Shown one piece after another: positions 48,202 to 58,144 of a stretch of 64,000 bases of DNA. The notes under the pieces were generated by a model. That model made no database searches and was not told the origin of the DNA. It was given only the letters and a program-made list of their open reading frames with translations. This stretch comes from Candidatus Fukatsuia endosymbiont of Tuberolachnus salignus. Its GTDB lineage: Bacteria > Pseudomonadota > Gammaproteobacteria > Enterobacterales > Enterobacteriaceae. The translations under genes were made by a program, and so were the position numbers. The stretch's first letter is position 1, and each line of letters starts with the position of its first letter. The stretch spans positions 1,798,001 through 1,862,000 of the forward strand of contig NZ_OZ034983.1 of the NCBI RefSeq assembly GCF_964030845.1, written 5' to 3'.

Positions 48202-48420
48202 GATTGTAGTTATCATAATATGATATTACAACACTTTCCTATGGTTAATTTTAGGAAGTACAGTTTTTATAACCTATTAAAAATAGTCATGAATGACGCT
48301 AAGATAAGGGAAACTGGCAAAAAAGCACTGTGAATTCTTGTAACAATAAAATGTAGTGAATAAGTTTGTTTTTTGAAAAATATTAGCGATAAATAATAGA
48401 TTTCGAATGGGTTCTTAAAA

Positions 48421-48436
48421 CTTTCACATGTGAAAG
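48421..48436. promoter_or_regulatory. Palindrome CTTTCACATGTGAAAG, copy 4, upstream of parA
   Basis: 272 bases before the parA start, with the palindrome extended to 16 bases. Flanked by AT-rich sequence (a 22-base inverted TTCAATTATCAAA/TTTGATAATTGAA follows at about 48443-48470). Candidate partition site together with copy 3. Confidence 0.55.
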
Positions 48437-48562
48437 TTTTTTTCAATTATCAAATAGGTTTGATAATTGAAAAAAGTTTGATAGACGCTAAAAATGCGTA
48501 TTTTCTTAGAGCCGGTTCGAAATATTTTTTAAATTTTATCTGTGTTGCTGTAAATTGATAGG

Positions 48563-48709
48563 ATGAGAAAAAAATACTTAAGCGACATCAGCGAAGAAAA
48601 ATTTAACAAGATAAAACCGTTACTAGAGAACGCCCGGAAGAAAAGAAGACCAAGACAAGTCGACTTATACGACTTGTCTTGCGCCATCACAAAATCATGC
48701 AATCCATGA
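48563..48709 (+). pseudogene. IS5-type transposase, N-terminal remnant
   Basis: MRKKYLSDISEEKFNKIKPL and PRQVDLYDL resemble the start of IS5-family (IS402/IS1031-like) transposases. The reading frame ends after 48 codons and the next 150 bases contain no continuation I recognise. Assigned by a few motifs only. Confidence 0.5.
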
Positions 48710-48902
48710 CTAAACGGGAAACACGCTACCTCCTTGAAAATAACCACTTCTCCAGTTACTCGTACCTGTCCACGTTTTCTTGTTATCAAGGGTCATTGTT
48801 TTACTATGAAGTACCCGCGAAGATGGAAGAAAATCGCTTTTTAGCTGAGGGATAATAACAATTTTTACTTGAATATTAGGTAATCTTGACAGATTTTTCA
48901 GA

Positions 48903-48954
48903 TATAGCTACGCATTTTAATTTTGATTACAATGTAAAATTTCGTGACGCTATA
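48903..48954. repeat. 52-base IS630-like solo end / mini-element
   Basis: Begins TATAGC and ends GCTATA (inverted). The stretch TTTTAATTTTGATTACAATG matches the left end of the IS630 copies at 42022 and 59486 (ATTAATTTTGATTACAATGT). It looks like a terminal fragment or a very short non-autonomous derivative. The surrounding 48710-49070 holds nothing else I can name. Confidence 0.5.
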
Positions 48955-49071
48955 GCTGAATTTTTCGATAGCACATTGGCAAAAATTGCTCCCTTTCTCA
49001 GAGGCAGAATTTCCAAACCATAGGGCCCATACCTTCAAGTTGAATGGGTATAAGCAACCTCTTAGCGTCCT

Positions 49072-49186
49072 GTGTGGTTGGTAAGTTAAGTTCATCAGCG
49101 ATAGCCTTAATCGTACGTCCATTCCTCTGATATACCTTACACAGCGCCTTTTCTTTAAACTCCTCTGAATAGGGGGAAGTTTTCAT
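49072..49186 (-). pseudogene. IS3-family orfA remnant
   Basis: MKTSPYSEEFKEKALCKVYQ and RNGRTIKAIADELNLP match the first 38 residues of the IS3-type transposase at 58199 (ATYSDEFKEQALCKVYQRNG...). After that the sequence leaves the family. No second frame or end repeat is left. This remnant ends about 160 bases upstream of the toxin 2 start. Confidence 0.75.
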
Positions 49187-49347
49187 TATCATATTGCCTC
49201 TTCCGTCCAACCCATGACAATCTGGATCAGCTCATCATAAAAAAACTGGATTACAAATTATTAATTGTAAACTAAAATATAAAATTAAAGTTTACATGAT
49301 GGCGATTATTTTTTAACCATGAACCTAAAAAGAAAAAGAAACGACTA

Positions 49348-52300
49348 ATGAAAAAAACAAACGAGCCTTTGCTGCATATTGTGGCGCCCTCCTCAACACA
49401 GGAAAGTGACCTTCAGCATGCTGGCCTGGCACCAACACGAGAAATGAGCCAGATTGGGAAAGATAGCAGACCCCCCTTGCCATCTCCGGCAGAAAGGCGT
49501 CAGCATACGAGCCAGGTTCTCACCCCGTTAGGTTATTCAGTTGATACTGTCAATCCAGACACGCCAGTGTCGGAGATTATCGGGCTGCTAAAAATGAGGG
49601 TCGATGAAAAACGACACAGCATGGAGGAATTTACCAGGGACACGCTAACCCGGAATGGCGCTAAGGTTCAAGGCAAGTCAATTAAAGCCGGAAATTATTC
49701 CATCGTCTTTCGTGTAGATGATCGAGCGCCCCTTGACTTGATCACTTATGGCTTTGGGCCTTCAGGGAAATTTTTGCGTTTCTCCAATATGCTTGACACA
49801 TTTGCTACCATCGGGAGTGCCAGCCTCAGTGCTAATAACAACATTTTTGATGAATGGGGAACAGATAATGCTCGAACCACCGGTAAAACCACGTATCAGT
49901 ATGCCATAGTGACAGAAGGCAAGGATGTTGCTTCTGCACTGGATAATGATCTTGGAGAAACATACGAAGATTCAAACTATGATGAAGCCCATTTTCCTTA
50001 CGTCACGCCGGAGAGGATTTATCTTCTTGATTCAAGTGATCTGGATGAACAAAAACTCATCGCTGATATCGTCACATCGGATCATGTTTCCACGCCCTAT
50101 GGCGTGCCGCTGCAAGCTTTTATCGATTATCAGGCTGGTGATCTAGACATTAACTCACCCAATAATCCCTTTGCAGAGGATCGTTTTGCCTTGCCTGGTG
50201 AAGAGGAAGGCAATGAATCAGGCTCTTCTGTATTGTCGGGCGATAGCAGCGGCCAGGGCGTGCCAACTGTATCAGGTCGCACCCGTGAATGGGTTGAAGC
50301 ACATGTTCTATCGTTACAGCCACCCCCTTCTGTTCTAGGAAAAGGTGAAGAAAATCAGTATCACCCTCTGGATGCTGGCACTGAGGGTATGTCTGAGATC
50401 AAAAGAGATGATGTCGATGTCTGGAGCCAAGTAAAGGTTAATAGCGACAGTGAAAGCGACAGTAAGCCCAGCCACTTTGACGGCCAGATCATTTTGCAAC
50501 TTGAAGATGAACCGGTAGTGATGAAGGCGGCTGCAAAACTGGCTGGCAAACATTCGGCCCATTCCGTACTGGTGCAGCTGGATTCACAAGGAAAGTATCG
50601 GGTAGTTTATGGCGATCCCCATATTCTGCAAGAGAAAACAAACCTGCGTTGGCAAGTCGTGGGCCATGGCAGCGATGAAGGTGACACTAACAGACTGGCG
50701 GGATACAGCGCAACTGAGCTTGCGGAAAAGATCGCCGTACTGCGTATCCTGCTTGACACTGAATATAGCGTTAACAGCAAACCTCAACATCTCAGCCTGG
50801 TCGCCTGTTCGATGGCAACACGCATTGATTATGCAAAACAGCTCGCTTTGTCATTGAAGGAAAAACAGATTCATACGGCTATTTCCGCACGCCGTGTTCA
50901 GGTTGTTGTCACTGATAACGGTAACAAACTGACGCAACACAGCACTGGCAACTGGGGCCACAAAATCAGCGAAAACAAGTTAATCCTGCGCTGGAACAGT
51001 ATGGGGGAATTGGTCGAGGAAACGGGTGGCAGTCATCCCGGCGGGGATCAGGATCGCCCTGGCGTTGCCAAATCGATGTCAATTAACCCTGACATCCTGA
51101 AGACTAATACATTAGGAAGGGAGGCGATCCAGGGCAATGAAAACACGGCCATACGATTCACACCGGCTCCTGGGCGCCCGTCTGTCATTCAGCACACATC
51201 TGGCCAACGTCCGTCTGTCATTCAGCATACCTCTTCCTTTCCAGCACCCTCTGCCATTGGACAATCACCGCAGTTAAAACCCGCAGGGCCGCCAGCCAAA
51301 AAAGCCAGAGTCGCCGCACCTGAGACATCTCGGGAGCAGCCATCCACCTCTACAATCTCAGGCATTCAGTATGGTTTAAACGGATCTGAATATGAACCTT
51401 ATGTTTCCACGGATAGTACCTGGCATGAAAATGATCCGGCTTATCCTGTTTCTGGCAGGGATCCCCAGGGTAAACGTTCTCGTGAATTCTGGAATACAGC
51501 GAAAAGCCTGTTAAATGATGCGTCCAAAACCAACGAAGAAAAAGCAGGAGCACTCAGCCGGCAGGGTATCCAGCTTAACCTGCATGGCCTGGAATTTTTT
51601 CGGATGCCAGGCAATGTCGCCACCGAATTAACAAATTATAACGGTAAACTGATTGCAGATGTGGTCAATCACAGGGTTGGTGGTGAACCTGTGATCAGGC
51701 GAGTGATAGAGCCGATGTCGGGATCAGGCACTTATTCTAACTGGGTAAGGGCACTGGGGTTTAAGGGAGAAATGATATTAAATGATGTTAATCCCTGGCT
51801 TGTGCGGGCACAAAAAGCCATTGTTGAGGATCCAGAACAGGTTCTGCAAGCCATTGAGGAAATCAAATCAGATATACTGGCGATTGGCAAAAGGCATGGC
51901 ATTAATTTTAATGAGAAACTGATAATAAAATTTGACGATCTTTTTCCTGAATTACGTCATATTGCTTTAGATGAAAACGTAAAAACACAGAAATTAATTG
52001 AATTCAGCAAAAAAGGTAAGGGATCCGCGTTTCGTAAAAACCTGCATGAATATTTTTACGAAAAAATGAACAGCTTCGCATCAATAGAAAATAAAAAAGT
52101 CGTCTTTAATGAGCCTGCCGCAGCAGTTCACCATCAAGATGGTACCATAACCACCCTTCAGGAATTAAAAAGTCACTTCAACGCAAATTTCGCTGCGTTA
52201 TTCTATATTATGCAAAATGCCAGCAATCATGGTGATACGGTTAGGATAAGAAACCTGCCTGCTTTAGGAGAAGAAACCATTCACTTGCCCTTGTCTATCC

Positions 52301-55300
52301 TGACAAGGGATAAACACCGCTACTTACAGGTATTTAATACCAGGGTGAATGATAAAAAACTGAATTTTATTAGCCATATTCATGCAAATAAAGCTAGGCC
52401 AACAGAATTTCTGCATGGAGATGGCTGGGAATTATTTAAACGGGACGATATAGGCCCTGGAGACTTAATCATATTAAGTGGTCATTTTAGTGATAAATAT
52501 TTATCTGAAGCTGAATTCGCTCAAAAAATTGACGAGTACGTTATACCTGCTACCGAAAAGGGCGCGAAGGTTTTGATCATGAATGCCTTTTCAGAAGGCA
52601 AAGAAAGCCTCCTGCAACAGCTTGGGTTTCAGGTTTATAGCCATGATAAATCGCAGTCAAGGCGGGTTGCCAGGCCAAGAGGAGCCAGGTTGGTCGCGTT
52701 GAAAAATATCGACACAGCAGCGAATGAATTAACACCAGAGAACCCGTTACCGCGGGTTTTGGGTGATTTTCTATTACATGTCAATGATCTTGAACAACGT
52801 CATGGTGTCATACCGGGTTTAACCCGAGCAAAAATAAATAGTGATGAACACTACCATGAAGAGGGTTACTTCCCGTTAAGTGATACGCCTGATCTTAAAA
52901 GGGATAATGTCAACAGCTGGAGCCAGCTGACAGTGAATACTGACAACCCTGGAGAAGCCAGCCGCTTTGATGGCCAGATCATTCTTCAGCTTGAAGATGA
53001 ATCTGTGGTCATGAATGCAGCCGCTAGGCTGGCCGGTAAACATCCAGCCCACTCGGTGCTGGTTCAGCTGGATGCCGAGGGAATGCCTCGGGTAGTTTAT
53101 GGTGATCCTTCTATTCTGCAAGGGAAAACAAACCTGCGTTGGCAAGTGGTGGGACATGGCAGTAATAAAGATGGCATTAACAGACTGGCGGGATACAGCG
53201 CGACTGAGCTTGCGGAAAAGATCGCCGCACTGCGTACCCTGCTTAGCACTGAATATAACGTTAACAGCAAACCTCAACATGTCAGCCTGGTAGCCTGTTT
53301 GATGGCGACTGAAACTGATTACGCAAAACAACTTGCTTTGTCATTGGATGCCCAGCATATCCGTACGGACATTTCTGCGCGTCGCGTACAGGTTGCCGTC
53401 AATAACCGTGGGCAAAAACTGACGCAGGACAGTAACAACAATTGGCAGCATAAAATCAGTGAAGATAAATTAATCCTGCGCTGGGACAAAAACTCAGGAA
53501 AATTAGTCTCTACTGCGGTTCAGATAAGCGGTTGGGATATCGGGGATTCAGACCAGAAAATCAGTCAGTTAAATGAAAAAAATCAGCTGCTTACCTCTCT
53601 TCATCAGGCGGAAGCACTTTATCCAGCTATGGCCGGGTTTTACAGAAAAAACCAGTTATCGCCAAAAGAGTGGCTACCGGTATTCAGTAGTTTGCAGCCT
53701 GGTGATACCAGCAACGATCTGTCGCAGGGGAACAGGGTCTATACTATCGAGTTCATTCATCAGACTGATCCCTTTCAGGCCCGGCGTAAATTCACCATCG
53801 ATGATCGGCGTATCGTTGATTTTATTCAGCATTATAATGAACAATTGGCGAAGGCCGGCAAACAATATCACATTGCCGGGGGGGAACGCATTTCATTGCC
53901 TGATGTCACTGATGTTGAGGGAGTCGATGGGCTAAATGCGGGCATACTGGTAAAAATGCTGATCCCCTGGTTTGCCAGTAAAAGCCGCACTGCTGTTGCT
54001 GGCGATGAAATGCCTGGCACATTAAATACCGCCCTACAGGTACATACCTATGTTGGCCTGGCACAAATGGCTCACAGTACAGCGGAAGATATTGCGAAGA
54101 TCACCACACTGTACCGGTCAGCAGTGGCTATCAGCCAGGGTAATACCTTGACCAGCAAGATGTCACCGCTGGCACATCTGGGCAAGGGGCTCGGCACGTT
54201 ATTCAATCTGGGCAATGTGGTGCTGGATAGCATTGAGCTTTCCCGTGCGCAAAATGAAGCCCAGCGCGCAGTTTTTGGCACCCAGTTGGCTTTTGATTCA
54301 GCGTCGCTGGCCACCACTGCGTTCAGCTGGTTTGCGGGGGCCACTTCTACGGCAGGGGCATGCGCGGGTGTGCTGACGGTGCCCCTGGCCGGGCTGGGGA
54401 TAGGTTTTACCGCACTGGCAGAAGCCTTTAGTGCCGTTACCGCTAAAGCCCAGGCGGTGGGTGACTATTTTGCCGATCTGGATGAGGCGTATAAACAGGG
54501 TGGCTACCGGCAAGTGACGAGAACGCTGGCAGATGGCAGTCGCTATTCTGTGATGGAGCCCATACCGGGTGCGGTGATCAAAATACTGGATTTAAAAAAC
54601 AGGCAGCTGACGTTGGGTAGCCAATATATTTATCGCAACGATCCTGAATACTCAGTGGGTTCTAGCAAAAGTAATTACTTCTTCTATTGGCCCGCAAGAG
54701 AGCTTAACTCTAATAAAAATGAGGCGATCAATATCCGTGAAGGCATTGGTTATTCCGAGGCACAACACAGCTTTATTCCGGGTGATGGCCCGTTGATCCT
54801 GCCGACCACCGCCGTCTCTTATATTCGTTATGAGTATATGGCTCTACCCTTTTGTACTTTGCGTCGTGATAGGGGGTTTGATGTGTTGCGGCGGCTGGAG
54901 CAAGACGGGCGCTTTGACTATGATTTTTATGCTTTTCCTTCTGAACGGATCATCCATAAAATTACCCATGAAATTAAAGCCACCGCGGTCAATGTCATTT
55001 TAGACGGGCAGAACCGCGATATTATTGTGCCGCAACTGCCTGACGTGATTAAGGGGAAATTATCTTATCAGTTTGCCGGTGACGGTGGCGAATACCGCAT
55101 CAGTCTGCAGCCTGGGGTTTCTTTATCTTTACAGTCAGGCAACTCTGCCACCCGCTGGGTACTGGATGGGCGTCAACTGGGTGCTGATGAGGTTGTTATC
55201 CGCGGCAACCAGTTGCAGGTTGGTGGCGTACAAATCACCCTGTCTGCTGAGCCCTGTGGCACCATTTCCGTGATAAATAACAAAAATGAGATTTTTACTC

Positions 55301-58092
55301 TCGACCGTGATCAACAGGGTAAAACCTTACAGGAAACCGATGGCAGTCGCTTTACTGACTGGCAGGCGTTGCACCAGCACCTCAGGTTATTAACCAACCA
55401 CTCAGATCCCGGCAATCACAACTCCTTTATAACAGTGGAAAATTATCGGCCGCCGGCTACAGGCAGGAATGTTGGCAGGGCGTTTTATCAGGTGAGTACA
55501 GATCGCTTTATTTATACCAGCAAACCTGAAGCCAACCAGTATCTCAGCACTGCGCAGCTAGCCTGGGTTGACGGCAATAAAGCCTGGTTTTATCGGGGCA
55601 CCGATGTTTGGCAAGTGGATATCGCCACCGGTGAGGTGCTCCGGCAGTATCTGCCGATTCAACTGTTGGGTAACGATACCAGGGTGATCCAAAGCCGCGT
55701 CTGGCAAGACAATAACCAGCTCTACCTGGCCTTTGAGCAGCAGTATGCGGGTAACAATGTTCACTACATTTATCAAATTGAAGAGGCCGCCCTGAAACTG
55801 GTTAGGGTGAGTGGTGATACTGCACTGATGAATGAGCTGCAAGACCTGGCAGGAAACGAATTTTCCGCGGTTTTCCCGCAATCTGCTGGCGTTCAATATG
55901 CCTATTCGTTAGAAGATGGCAGGCCGGGAGAGCAGGTAGACGGGTTGAAAAAACGGGACGGTGAGCATCTTTCCCATTTATCTGCCAGGCTCACTCCTCA
56001 TCAGTGGCTCAATCCAGTACAGGCGTTGACCTCGACAACACGTCAGGTTAAAGGGACGTTGGCAGCCAGTATCAGTCTTTCTGGTGAGGAGAAGACCAGT
56101 GAGGGCTACTGGCTGTTTTCTGATGGTCAGGAGATAAAGGGCTGCGTCAAGGCTAACCTGGGCGAGGCAGCATTGCCGTCGGATCTTGTGCTGGCTTTCG
56201 TCACCAGGAATGATAAACCAGGCTACTACTTTTTTAGAAGGGAGAAGGGTTGTGTTTATTTCCAGGCGGATAATGGACTCTCTGGCACCCAGGCAACCAG
56301 GGTGCCTCTGAGCGGGGTTAAGTCTGTCATTCCCTGTGATCAACAGTATTTTGTGCTCACCAATGAAGGCACGGTATGGTTGTTGAATGACGGAGGCAAA
56401 GGTAAACTGGTAGGCGTGGCTTCAGAGTGGCTGCATCATCACCGGAAAAATTTAACCACACAGCTGGACCTGCTGGCGACACAGAACGACAATAAATTCG
56501 ATAATCTGCTGCTATGGGGGATGCAAGACAGAACAGGGAAAGTGCTCAGTAGCTGGTACGACAGCGTGGCGAGCAGGGTAATACAGGGAGGGCCTGACCT
56601 GAATGCCGATCACCGCCTGACTTACCTTGGGTTAAGCCATGACAACAGCCATGCATGGATTTTTGATGCTGATAGCCAGACGTTATATCGCCAGCCACAG
56701 GCGGAAAATGCTGTGCTAACACTGAGCAAGTCATTGGTGCCTGATGACTTGCCTGGCAATGCTGAGGTCTGGCAGCCACAGGCTTCGGGCCAAAAATATG
56801 TCAGTGCAGTGCGCGTCGGCAATAACCTGCGCCTGGAAACCACTGACGGTGCGGTCGCCTTGTTGTCGATCACCGCAAAACTGGCGGACAAACCTGTTCT
56901 GATTGCCTTGCGTGTCAACGCGCGCCAGGATGCACAGGTGGCCTCGCTGATTGAGGCAATGATGCCCCATTACGCGTCACCGCCAGTAATAAGATTGCTG
57001 GTTCAATCCGGCCAGGCACTAGGCTGGTATCTGGCTCACGAGAAAAAAATCCTCCGGGCATCGGGTGTTAATGCTGAACACGTCTTACACTATCTGGGTA
57101 AGGTTGCCGGGCAGAAGGCCAGTTATATCCATGACCAGACGACAGGCGAACTTTGGGTGGTAGGGGATCAGCAAACCACCTGTGTAGGGAATTACAGTTT
57201 TATTCACCAGGATCAGGGGAATCTGGTGCTGGAGCTGAACCAGCAGACATCGGCAACTGAGCTGGGCGAGGTGGTATTGCCGCAGTTGCAGGGGGCAGAT
57301 AGCCTTATCATTTCTACTCTACCTACCAGCAGAAATCGCTATCGGTTTGATGGTTCACTCTTGAGCCATTATCAGCAGATAGTCATGGACGAGCGAGGTG
57401 TCGATTCTATCATCCGGCTTGAGCCTGGTGAGGCAGGATTTTCATTGCAGCACAGCGGTAAGGCACTCATTCTGTATGATAACCTGTCTGGCAGCGGTAT
57501 ACGCCTGAATGATGTTGATTCGGCCGCGCAGCGCCGGTTGAAACTTGCAATTACAGGTACCACACCGCTGGCATTGAGCCTGTTACTGAAAGAAATGGCC
57601 AGACAAACGGCGTTAAACGACGATGATAGTCCATTGCGGCTGATGTCAGATCAGGGCCAGTTCCAGCTACTCAACGACACAGGCCAGACACTGTTTGGTG
57701 GTCATGACGATGATGATTATCAGTTTACTCGTGGTGATGGCCATAACACCATCATGGAAAGTGGTGGCCATGACACCCTGGATTTTACTTCTGTCGATAT
57801 CACCAAAGACAGGATTGGTTTGAGGAAACAGGGGGATGATTTAACGCTGTTTATCGATGGTGAAAATGCTGGTGACAGTGTAACGGTTAAAGATTACTAC
57901 GCGCAGCCGCAGAATAAACTGGAAGTGATACAGGCAGGGGGTTACCGGTTAGTCGGGGATAATATTGATAATCTTGCGCAAGCCATGACAGCTTTTCCGG
58001 CGGAGGGCGGAGTAACATCACCCTTGCGGAATGAGCACCTGGTGCAGTCAGTTAACCAGTATTGGGTAGCGGTGACAAATCTAGCCGGGTAA
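49348..58092 (+). CDS. Giant two-cargo toxin 2: ART, CPD, methyltransferase-like, CPD, pore
   Basis: 2914 residues, one intact frame; the ATG has only an A-rich leader (weak ribosome site). Order: ADP-ribosyltransferase-like domain (about 100-235) with R122 in VFRVDDRAPLDLITYGFGPS (the family R-x-D and G-F-x-P-x-G pattern), S157/S159 and E213 in YDEAHFPYVTPERI; C80-type protease 1 (about 358-553) with H440 and C487 (VVGHGSD, VACSMAT); a linker with NLS-like PPAKKARV (648-655); Dam-like region (about 730-1155) with SAM motif EPMSGSG (788-794), LNDVNP (D813), then SGHF (1044-1047) where DPPY is expected, and KVLIMNAF; protease 2 (about 1191-1388) with H1270 and C1317; TcdA/TcdB-like pore region (about 1530-1770); a long beta-rich, propeller-like part (1770-2740); a single RTX-like GGHDDDDYQFTRGDGHNT end. 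No secretion genes nearby. Confidence 0.9.
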   Translation: MKKTNEPLLHIVAPSSTQESDLQHAGLAPTREMSQIGKDSRPPLPSPAERRQHTSQVLTPLGYSVDTVNPDTPVSEIIGLLKMRVDEKRHSMEEFTRDTLTRNGAKVQGKSIKAGNYSIVFRVDDRAPLDLITYGFGPSGKFLRFSNMLDTFATIGSASLSANNNIFDEWGTDNARTTGKTTYQYAIVTEGKDVASALDNDLGETYEDSNYDEAHFPYVTPERIYLLDSSDLDEQKLIADIVTSDHVSTPYGVPLQAFIDYQAGDLDINSPNNPFAEDRFALPGEEEGNESGSSVLSGDSSGQGVPTVSGRTREWVEAHVLSLQPPPSVLGKGEENQYHPLDAGTEGMSEIKRDDVDVWSQVKVNSDSESDSKPSHFDGQIILQLEDEPVVMKAAAKLAGKHSAHSVLVQLDSQGKYRVVYGDPHILQEKTNLRWQVVGHGSDEGDTNRLAGYSATELAEKIAVLRILLDTEYSVNSKPQHLSLVACSMATRIDYAKQLALSLKEKQIHTAISARRVQVVVTDNGNKLTQHSTGNWGHKISENKLILRWNSMGELVEETGGSHPGGDQDRPGVAKSMSINPDILKTNTLGREAIQGNENTAIRFTPAPGRPSVIQHTSGQRPSVIQHTSSFPAPSAIGQSPQLKPAGPPAKKARVAAPETSREQPSTSTISGIQYGLNGSEYEPYVSTDSTWHENDPAYPVSGRDPQGKRSREFWNTAKSLLNDASKTNEEKAGALSRQGIQLNLHGLEFFRMPGNVATELTNYNGKLIADVVNHRVGGEPVIRRVIEPMSGSGTYSNWVRALGFKGEMILNDVNPWLVRAQKAIVEDPEQVLQAIEEIKSDILAIGKRHGINFNEKLIIKFDDLFPELRHIALDENVKTQKLIEFSKKGKGSAFRKNLHEYFYEKMNSFASIENKKVVFNEPAAAVHHQDGTITTLQELKSHFNANFAALFYIMQNASNHGDTVRIRNLPALGEETIHLPLSILTRDKHRYLQVFNTRVNDKKLNFISHIHANKARPTEFLHGDGWELFKRDDIGPGDLIILSGHFSDKYLSEAEFAQKIDEYVIPATEKGAKVLIMNAFSEGKESLLQQLGFQVYSHDKSQSRRVARPRGARLVALKNIDTAANELTPENPLPRVLGDFLLHVNDLEQRHGVIPGLTRAKINSDEHYHEEGYFPLSDTPDLKRDNVNSWSQLTVNTDNPGEASRFDGQIILQLEDESVVMNAAARLAGKHPAHSVLVQLDAEGMPRVVYGDPSILQGKTNLRWQVVGHGSNKDGINRLAGYSATELAEKIAALRTLLSTEYNVNSKPQHVSLVACLMATETDYAKQLALSLDAQHIRTDISARRVQVAVNNRGQKLTQDSNNNWQHKISEDKLILRWDKNSGKLVSTAVQISGWDIGDSDQKISQLNEKNQLLTSLHQAEALYPAMAGFYRKNQLSPKEWLPVFSSLQPGDTSNDLSQGNRVYTIEFIHQTDPFQARRKFTIDDRRIVDFIQHYNEQLAKAGKQYHIAGGERISLPDVTDVEGVDGLNAGILVKMLIPWFASKSRTAVAGDEMPGTLNTALQVHTYVGLAQMAHSTAEDIAKITTLYRSAVAISQGNTLTSKMSPLAHLGKGLGTLFNLGNVVLDSIELSRAQNEAQRAVFGTQLAFDSASLATTAFSWFAGATSTAGACAGVLTVPLAGLGIGFTALAEAFSAVTAKAQAVGDYFADLDEAYKQGGYRQVTRTLADGSRYSVMEPIPGAVIKILDLKNRQLTLGSQYIYRNDPEYSVGSSKSNYFFYWPARELNSNKNEAINIREGIGYSEAQHSFIPGDGPLILPTTAVSYIRYEYMALPFCTLRRDRGFDVLRRLEQDGRFDYDFYAFPSERIIHKITHEIKATAVNVILDGQNRDIIVPQLPDVIKGKLSYQFAGDGGEYRISLQPGVSLSLQSGNSATRWVLDGRQLGADEVVIRGNQLQVGGVQITLSAEPCGTISVINNKNEIFTLDRDQQGKTLQETDGSRFTDWQALHQHLRLLTNHSDPGNHNSFITVENYRPPATGRNVGRAFYQVSTDRFIYTSKPEANQYLSTAQLAWVDGNKAWFYRGTDVWQVDIATGEVLRQYLPIQLLGNDTRVIQSRVWQDNNQLYLAFEQQYAGNNVHYIYQIEEAALKLVRVSGDTALMNELQDLAGNEFSAVFPQSAGVQYAYSLEDGRPGEQVDGLKKRDGEHLSHLSARLTPHQWLNPVQALTSTTRQVKGTLAASISLSGEEKTSEGYWLFSDGQEIKGCVKANLGEAALPSDLVLAFVTRNDKPGYYFFRREKGCVYFQADNGLSGTQATRVPLSGVKSVIPCDQQYFVLTNEGTVWLLNDGGKGKLVGVASEWLHHHRKNLTTQLDLLATQNDNKFDNLLLWGMQDRTGKVLSSWYDSVASRVIQGGPDLNADHRLTYLGLSHDNSHAWIFDADSQTLYRQPQAENAVLTLSKSLVPDDLPGNAEVWQPQASGQKYVSAVRVGNNLRLETTDGAVALLSITAKLADKPVLIALRVNARQDAQVASLIEAMMPHYASPPVIRLLVQSGQALGWYLAHEKKILRASGVNAEHVLHYLGKVAGQKASYIHDQTTGELWVVGDQQTTCVGNYSFIHQDQGNLVLELNQQTSATELGEVVLPQLQGADSLIISTLPTSRNRYRFDGSLLSHYQQIVMDERGVDSIIRLEPGEAGFSLQHSGKALILYDNLSGSGIRLNDVDSAAQRRLKLAITGTTPLALSLLLKEMARQTALNDDDSPLRLMSDQGQFQLLNDTGQTLFGGHDDDDYQFTRGDGHNTIMESGGHDTLDFTSVDITKDRIGLRKQGDDLTLFIDGENAGDSVTVKDYYAQPQNKLEVIQAGGYRLVGDNIDNLAQAMTAFPAEGGVTSPLRNEHLVQSVNQYWVAVTNLAG

Positions 58093-58144
58093 ATTCAATG
58101 GGTTGCCTCGTCCACGCATTGCGGTTAACCCCCCTGTGTCAGCA

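Noticed and set aside
49348..58092. Toxin 2 as a classic MARTX toxin
   Set aside because: MARTX toxins have long N-terminal and C-terminal repeat arms and a protease late in the chain; here the enzyme is N-terminal and the repeats are almost absent.
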